NCBI GenBank assembly: GCA_002296975.1
Contig: DBIS01000316.1
Coordinates: 1 to 10,920, forward strand
DNA: 10,920 nucleotides
Direction: 5' to 3'
DNA from: Deltaproteobacteria bacterium UBA796
GTDB lineage: Bacteria; Myxococcota_A; UBA796
Shown here: positions 7,026 through 10,920 of the stretch, one piece after another
Numbering within the stretch: the first letter of the stretch is position 1
How the letters are laid out: the number at the start of each line of letters is the position of its first letter
Position numbers and translations under genes: made by a program
Notes under the pieces: model-generated
The model's database searches: none
What the model saw: only the letters and a program-made list of their open reading frames with translations
What the model was told of the DNA's origin: nothing

Positions 7026-9271
7026 TGGACGAAGCCGCTTGCTTGGCCGATCTCAACGATGAACAACGGTCCGCTGTGGTCAAAATTGAGGGGCCGCTCC
7101 TGATTTTAGCCGGCGCTGGGTCGGGAAAAACCCGCGTATTGACCCGTCGGGTGGCCTACATGCTCACCCAGGGCATCAAGCCTTGGAATATTCTGGCGGT
7201 CACCTTCACCAACAAGGCCGCCGCTGAGATGCGCACCCGTGTTCGTGAGCTTGTGGGGCCGGCCGCAGACAATGTTTTGGTGAGTACCTTTCACTCTGCG
7301 TGTGTGCGCTTTTTGCGACAAGACATCGAGGCGATTGGCTACAAACGGAACTTCACTATTTACGACACCGACGACCAGTCGCGGTTGCTGCGGAGTCTGG
7401 CGAAAGCGGCCAATATCGACATCAAAGCTTTGCCGGTCAACAAGATGCGGTCTACCATCGAAAAGGCCAAAATCAAGCTTCAAGATGCCGAGGCCTACGC
7501 AGAAAATCACCGCACCGACCCCATGGCCCGGATTTACACAGCGTATGAGGCCCACTTAAAACTGGCCAACGCGCTCGATTTCAACGATTTACTCAATCTG
7601 ACCGTAAAGTTGTTTGAGACTTTCCCCGGTGTGCTGGCCCGGTACCAAGACAAGTACCGCTACGTGATGGTCGACGAGTATCAAGACACCAACTTGGCCC
7701 AATACAAGCTGATCAAATTGCTCGCGGGCAAGCATCATAATCTGGCGGTGGTGGGGGATGACGACCAGAGTATCTATGCTTTTCGTGGCGCAGACGTTCG
7801 GAATATTTTGGAGTTTGAACATGACTTTCCGAGCACGGAGGTCATCCGTTTGGAGCGTAATTACCGTTCCACATCGCCCATCTTAAAGGCTGCACATGCA
7901 GTGGTGAGCAACAACCGTGGGCGCATGGCGAAAGAGCTTTGGACAGAGCAAACAGAGGGGGAGCTTGTCCACATGATCATCGCCCGCGACGACACCGAGG
8001 AGGCCCATCAGGTGCTTCGTCAGATCCGTCGTTTGCGCGATGATGGCTACAGTTACGGTGATTGTGCCATCATCTACCGCACCAATGCAGCCTCGCGGCC
8101 TTTTGAGCAAGCTTTCGTGCGTGCCCGCGTGCCTCATATGTTGGTGGGGGCGCGCAAGTTTTATGAGCGTCGGGAGATACGCGACCTTTTGGGCTATCTC
8201 AAGCTCATTTTGAATCCCACAGACAATATGGCCTTTTTGAGGGTGATTAATGTGCCAACTCGGGGCATTGGCGCGGTGGCCTTGGCGGGCATCAAGGCGG
8301 TGGCCGATGAGAATGGTGTCTCGATGTTAGTCGCCGCACAGTCGTGGTCGCTCGGTAAGGGCAGAGGTCGGTCAGGTGCCAAAAAGTTCTGCGCCCTCAT
8401 CGCTGAGGGCCAGTCTCAAGCCACGGCCCTCAAGCCTGGGGAGTTGGTGAGCTTTATCGCCGAAAAAAGCGGCTATGCCCAGGTGTTGCGCGCCGATGAA
8501 ACCCCAGAAGCCCTCGGGCGGCTCGAGAATATTGCGGAGCTCAGCCGGGCGATTGAGGACGATCTTGTCGCAGAGTTGGCCGAAGACCCGATTGACCGGC
8601 TTCAGGCGTTTATCGATCGCGCGTGTTTGAGTGGGCAATCCGACGAACTTCCCGACGACAATGACGCTCAGGGGGCCGTGACCTTACTCACTGCACACTT
8701 GGCCAAGGGCTTGGAGTTTCCGGTGGTATTTTGTGTGGGCATGGTCGAGGGTGGCTTTCCACATCACCGGGCTCGCGAGCGCGAAAAAGACCTCGAAGAA
8801 GAGCGGCGCTTGGTCTATGTGGCCTTCACCCGTGCCATGAAACGCTTGTTCGTCACTCGGCCACAACGTCGGCTGGTCATGGGCATGGGTTTTCAGTCAG
8901 CGGAGGCTTCACGGTTTTTGGATGAAATTCCTTCAGAGCTGATGTGCGGAGACAAAGCTCCCGAACGCCCCGCGTGGGCGATGGGTGCCAGTGGGAGCGG
9001 GGGCTACTCAGCAGCCTCTTTTCCAAGGCAGACCCGCAAGGCTGCGATCCCAACACCTGCACCGAGGCCGGCGGACTTGCGAACATTTATCCCCGAAGAT
9101 GCCAGTGAGTTTCAGCAGGGCATACGGGTCCTCCATCCCACCTTTGGCCTGGGCGAGATCAAGCGGATGGAGGGCAGTCGGCAAAACCTAAAGCTTCATA
9201 TTCGCTTTGATCGTCATGGTGCGAAGTCCGTCTATGCACGATTTGCAAAGCTCGAGGTGGTGTTGCCATGA
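7022..9271 (+). CDS. UvrD/PcrA-type superfamily 1A ATP-dependent DNA helicase
   Basis: This 749-residue protein is a 3'-5' SF1A helicase of the UvrD/Rep/PcrA group, used in nucleotide excision repair, mismatch repair, and clearing of replication-transcription conflicts. Visible motifs are Walker A AGAGSGKT (30-37), TFTNKAAAEM (61-70), STFHS (88-92), Walker B VDEYQDT (217-223), VVGDDDQSIYAFRGA (243-257), LERNYRST (277-284), HLAKGLEF (559-566) and RLVYVAFTRA (596-605). The insertion between motifs IV and V fits the 2B domain. After a low-complexity linker at about 645-690, residues 698-749 resemble the small PcrA/UvrD C-terminal Tudor-like module that contacts RNA polymerase. The linker is rich in Ala, Pro and Gly. 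The size matches PcrA (about 740). The start ATG at 7022 overlaps the glmU stop as ATGA, so coupled translation is likely; an adjacent ATG at 7025 is equivalent. Whether uvrD or pcrA is the better name cannot be decided here. Confidence 0.95.
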   Translation: MMDEAACLADLNDEQRSAVVKIEGPLLILAGAGSGKTRVLTRRVAYMLTQGIKPWNILAVTFTNKAAAEMRTRVRELVGPAADNVLVSTFHSACVRFLRQDIEAIGYKRNFTIYDTDDQSRLLRSLAKAANIDIKALPVNKMRSTIEKAKIKLQDAEAYAENHRTDPMARIYTAYEAHLKLANALDFNDLLNLTVKLFETFPGVLARYQDKYRYVMVDEYQDTNLAQYKLIKLLAGKHHNLAVVGDDDQSIYAFRGADVRNILEFEHDFPSTEVIRLERNYRSTSPILKAAHAVVSNNRGRMAKELWTEQTEGELVHMIIARDDTEEAHQVLRQIRRLRDDGYSYGDCAIIYRTNAASRPFEQAFVRARVPHMLVGARKFYERREIRDLLGYLKLILNPTDNMAFLRVINVPTRGIGAVALAGIKAVADENGVSMLVAAQSWSLGKGRGRSGAKKFCALIAEGQSQATALKPGELVSFIAEKSGYAQVLRADETPEALGRLENIAELSRAIEDDLVAELAEDPIDRLQAFIDRACLSGQSDELPDDNDAQGAVTLLTAHLAKGLEFPVVFCVGMVEGGFPHHRAREREKDLEEERRLVYVAFTRAMKRLFVTRPQRRLVMGMGFQSAEASRFLDEIPSELMCGDKAPERPAWAMGASGSGGYSAASFPRQTRKAAIPTPAPRPADLRTFIPEDASEFQQGIRVLHPTFGLGEIKRMEGSRQNLKLHIRFDRHGAKSVYARFAKLEVVLP

Positions 9272-9324
9272 AAGTATTGGCCAAACAGACCGTTGCAGGC
9301 ATAACAACGACGGTGGTAGTTTGA
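9268..9324 (+). CDS. Candidate 18-residue leader peptide
   Basis: An ATG overlaps the helicase TGA as ATGA and opens a frame reading MKVLAKQTVAGITTTVVV before TGA at 9322. A GAGGTGG at 9254-9260, at good distance, could act as ribosome binding site. The peptide has a basic start and a hydrophobic, threonine- and valine-rich tail, but is too short for family recognition. It may be only a re-initiation accident. Confidence 0.15.
   Translation: MKVLAKQTVAGITTTVVV
9277..9305 (+). promoter_or_regulatory. Weak candidate promoter for the zinc-ribbon/TPR gene
   Basis: TTGGCC at 9277-9282 and CATAAC at 9300-9305 are 17 bases apart, each matching four of six sigma-70 consensus positions, about 40 bases upstream of the next start codon. 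It may add local expression to read-through from glmU and the helicase. In GC-rich bacteria such matches are often false. Confidence 0.2.
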
Positions 9325-9344
9325 GTCGTCGGATCTAGGGGGGG

Positions 9345-10920
9345 ATGAGCAGCATAATGGTCGTCACTTGTGAACATTGCGGAGCGAGATATCGTCTGGA
9401 TAAGACGAGAATTCAAGGCAGAGGTGCGCGCATCACTTGCCCACAGTGTCGGCATGTTTTTGTGGTGTACCAGGAGTCCGCTCAATCACCTGTCCAGACC
9501 ACCGCCGTCGCCGTCGAGCGTCCAACAGATGTGCACAGCCTCGACTTTAAGTCGGTCGGCGTTAGCGGCTGGAAAGTAAAGACCAGCATTGGCCTCGTGT
9601 ATGACTTTTCTGACTTCAAGACCCTCCGGAAATACTTAAAAGAGGGCCGTGTGTCTGCGAGCGACAGTTTGAGTCACGATGGTGAGGCCTGGGCCACCAT
9701 CGGTGATATTTCTGATCTTGAGGCTCACTTTATCGACGTTTTTGTGGGTGCCCAAGCTGGGGTCAAGGCCACAGCCAAGGCTGAGGTCGCTGCAGAGGCT
9801 GCCCAGATGGAGGCCGTGGACGCCGACGCCATCGCTGGAGATTTGCTCGACCGCATTGCCAAAAATCAACCCCCCCCCTCCTCGGCCAGCGATATCGGGG
9901 ATCAGTTGCTCGCCGCTGTAGAGGCGGCGTCGGACGACGATGACGGCGGCATCGAACTCGATATGGATGCGTTGTTGGCGCAGGGCGGCGGCGGCGAGAC
10001 AAATGTACAGCCAAGAGCCCGGCGAGGGGTCGAGCAAGCGGCTGTGAGTGCGGTCGCAAAAACCGGCAGTGATGACGAAAATCCGCACCAGTTTGTAGAT
10101 CCGTTTGAGTCCTTAAAGCAATCTCGCCAGGTCCGAAGTTCAGGGAGGGCCCGCCGAAAGAGCAAACGGCAGGTCGCAGCAGAGGTGGAGGCCGGTACAA
10201 AGCAACGGAAGCAGTTGATTATCGCGGGCTTGTTGGTGTGTGCGGCTGCCGCTTATTTTGGGGTCGACCAAGCCACCGATGTTGGGCCGAGCGCAGCACA
10301 AGTTGTCGCGGCCGAAGCCCAAACCGCACAGGCCCAAACTGATGCCAATTTAAAGCGCCACGCTGCGGAGGCACGGGCGCGAATGCAAGAGAACCTCAAC
10401 AAGGCGCTCAAAGATGTCAAGCTCGAGGAGATCACGGCCTTTGAGACGGCGGAGGACCAATTGATCGTCAGGGTGCCAGAGGCTTTTAAAAAAGGCGGTC
10501 GTGGCGGTGTGGGTGCGGGAGGCATGGGCATGCCCCAAGGGGCCAGTCAGGCTCAAGCCCAGAGAGTTGCTGCTGCCGTCACTCAGCGGGCCCTCTCGGC
10601 AGAAGACCATTTTGCGATGGGCCAAGCGGCCATCCGAACCCAGCGGTGGACCGAGGCCACGGGGGCTTTTCGGTCTGCTCTCGCCGTCCAGCCCAACAAC
10701 GCAAACTTCCGATCTTGGCTGGGTTTTGTGCTCTTCAAATCCGGCGACCTCAACGCTGCAGAGGCTGAGCTGAGGGGTGCGGCGGCAGCGGGCGCGGTAT
10801 CTGCTGAGAAATACCTGGGCCATATGGCGCGGGCTCAAGGCGATATCGCCGGTGCGAACCGCCATTACCAAGTTTATCTGCGGAGTGGCCCAGCCGATAG
10901 CAGGGCCATTGAGATTATGA
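9345..10920 (+). CDS. Zinc-ribbon, GYF-like, single-TM, TPR protein (partial, runs off the window)
   Basis: At least 525 residues are encoded, with no stop before the window edge. Residues 9-35 form an MJ0042-type zinc ribbon: C9-x2-C12, then C32-x2-C35. Residues 76-129 start with W76 and run through VYDF, LSHDG and W116, resembling GYF_2-like modules seen beside such ribbons; this call is tentative. Residues 130-285 are acidic and low in complexity. A basic stretch (RKSKR and KQRKQ) precedes one probable membrane helix at 291-307 (LIIAGLLVCAAAAYFGV), so the N-terminus should be cytoplasmic and the C-terminus periplasmic. After a Gly-rich stretch near 386-400, residues 419-525 form about three TPR-like helical pairs. 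The start at 9345 follows a run of seven G; M5 at 9357 gives the more family-like opening MVVTCEHC and may be the real start. Myxobacterial gliding protein AgmX/GltJ also combines a zinc ribbon with GYF modules, but a motility role here is speculative. Confidence 0.8.
   Translation, partial: MSSIMVVTCEHCGARYRLDKTRIQGRGARITCPQCRHVFVVYQESAQSPVQTTAVAVERPTDVHSLDFKSVGVSGWKVKTSIGLVYDFSDFKTLRKYLKEGRVSASDSLSHDGEAWATIGDISDLEAHFIDVFVGAQAGVKATAKAEVAAEAAQMEAVDADAIAGDLLDRIAKNQPPPSSASDIGDQLLAAVEAASDDDDGGIELDMDALLAQGGGGETNVQPRARRGVEQAAVSAVAKTGSDDENPHQFVDPFESLKQSRQVRSSGRARRKSKRQVAAEVEAGTKQRKQLIIAGLLVCAAAAYFGVDQATDVGPSAAQVVAAEAQTAQAQTDANLKRHAAEARARMQENLNKALKDVKLEEITAFETAEDQLIVRVPEAFKKGGRGGVGAGGMGMPQGASQAQAQRVAAAVTQRALSAEDHFAMGQAAIRTQRWTEATGAFRSALAVQPNNANFRSWLGFVLFKSGDLNAAEAELRGAAAAGAVSAEKYLGHMARAQGDIAGANRHYQVYLRSGPADSRAIEIM

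Noticed and set aside
9272..9344. Terminator after the helicase gene
   Set aside because: Only a five-base dyad (CGACG/CGTCG) with a long loop and no T-run is present.
10350..10871. Open minus-strand frame of 173 codons at the window end
   Set aside because: It is antisense to the TPR-bearing gene, whose plus frame stays open for 525 codons with zinc-ribbon, membrane and TPR signals.
1..10920. CRISPR array, tRNA, insertion sequence or prophage genes
   Set aside because: No regularly spaced repeats, cloverleaf-like segments, transposase motifs or terminal inverted repeats were seen; almost all DNA is covered by recognised genes.

Overview
The window holds ordinary dense bacterial coding DNA with six confident protein genes. 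By eye it is moderately GC-rich. I see no tRNA, rRNA, CRISPR array, transposase or phage gene. The organism looks like a Gram-negative bacterium. The last gene joins an MJ0042-type zinc ribbon, a possible GYF-like module, one membrane helix and TPRs, a style common in Myxococcota and related former Deltaproteobacteria. That lineage is an inference; nothing in the window proves it.

Layout. (1) At 76-1032 (+) is a PlsC-type acyltransferase. (2) It converges on a leftward cluster at 1029-5537 (-), read in the order elbB, then a fused [2Fe-2S]/molybdopterin subunit, then an FAD/[4Fe-4S] subunit. The two convergent genes overlap at one CTAG that supplies both stop codons. (3) A 108-bp divergent spacer (5538-5645) separates elbB from a rightward cluster: glmU (5646-7025), a UvrD/PcrA-type helicase (7022-9271, overlapping glmU by ATGA), and a zinc-ribbon/TM/TPR protein that starts at 9345 and runs off the window end.

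How the genes work together. The two leftward oxidoreductase genes encode all cofactor sites of a xanthine-oxidase-family molybdenum enzyme: two [2Fe-2S] clusters, molybdopterin with a catalytic glutamate, FAD, and an extra four-cysteine cluster. The spacing of those four cysteines equals what I recall for the [4Fe-4S] site of 4-hydroxybenzoyl-CoA reductase (HcrB). The iron-sulfur subunit (HcrC) is fused to the front of the molybdenum subunit (HcrA), so three proteins have become two. elbB, a DJ-1/PfpI-family gene, lies upstream in the same direction. The rightward cluster pairs peptidoglycan/LPS precursor synthesis (GlmU) with a repair helicase, followed by a probable inner-membrane scaffold protein.

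The most notable items are the two-gene HcrABC-like reductase next to elbB and the architecture of the zinc-ribbon/TPR protein. Neither amounts to a proven new system from this window alone.
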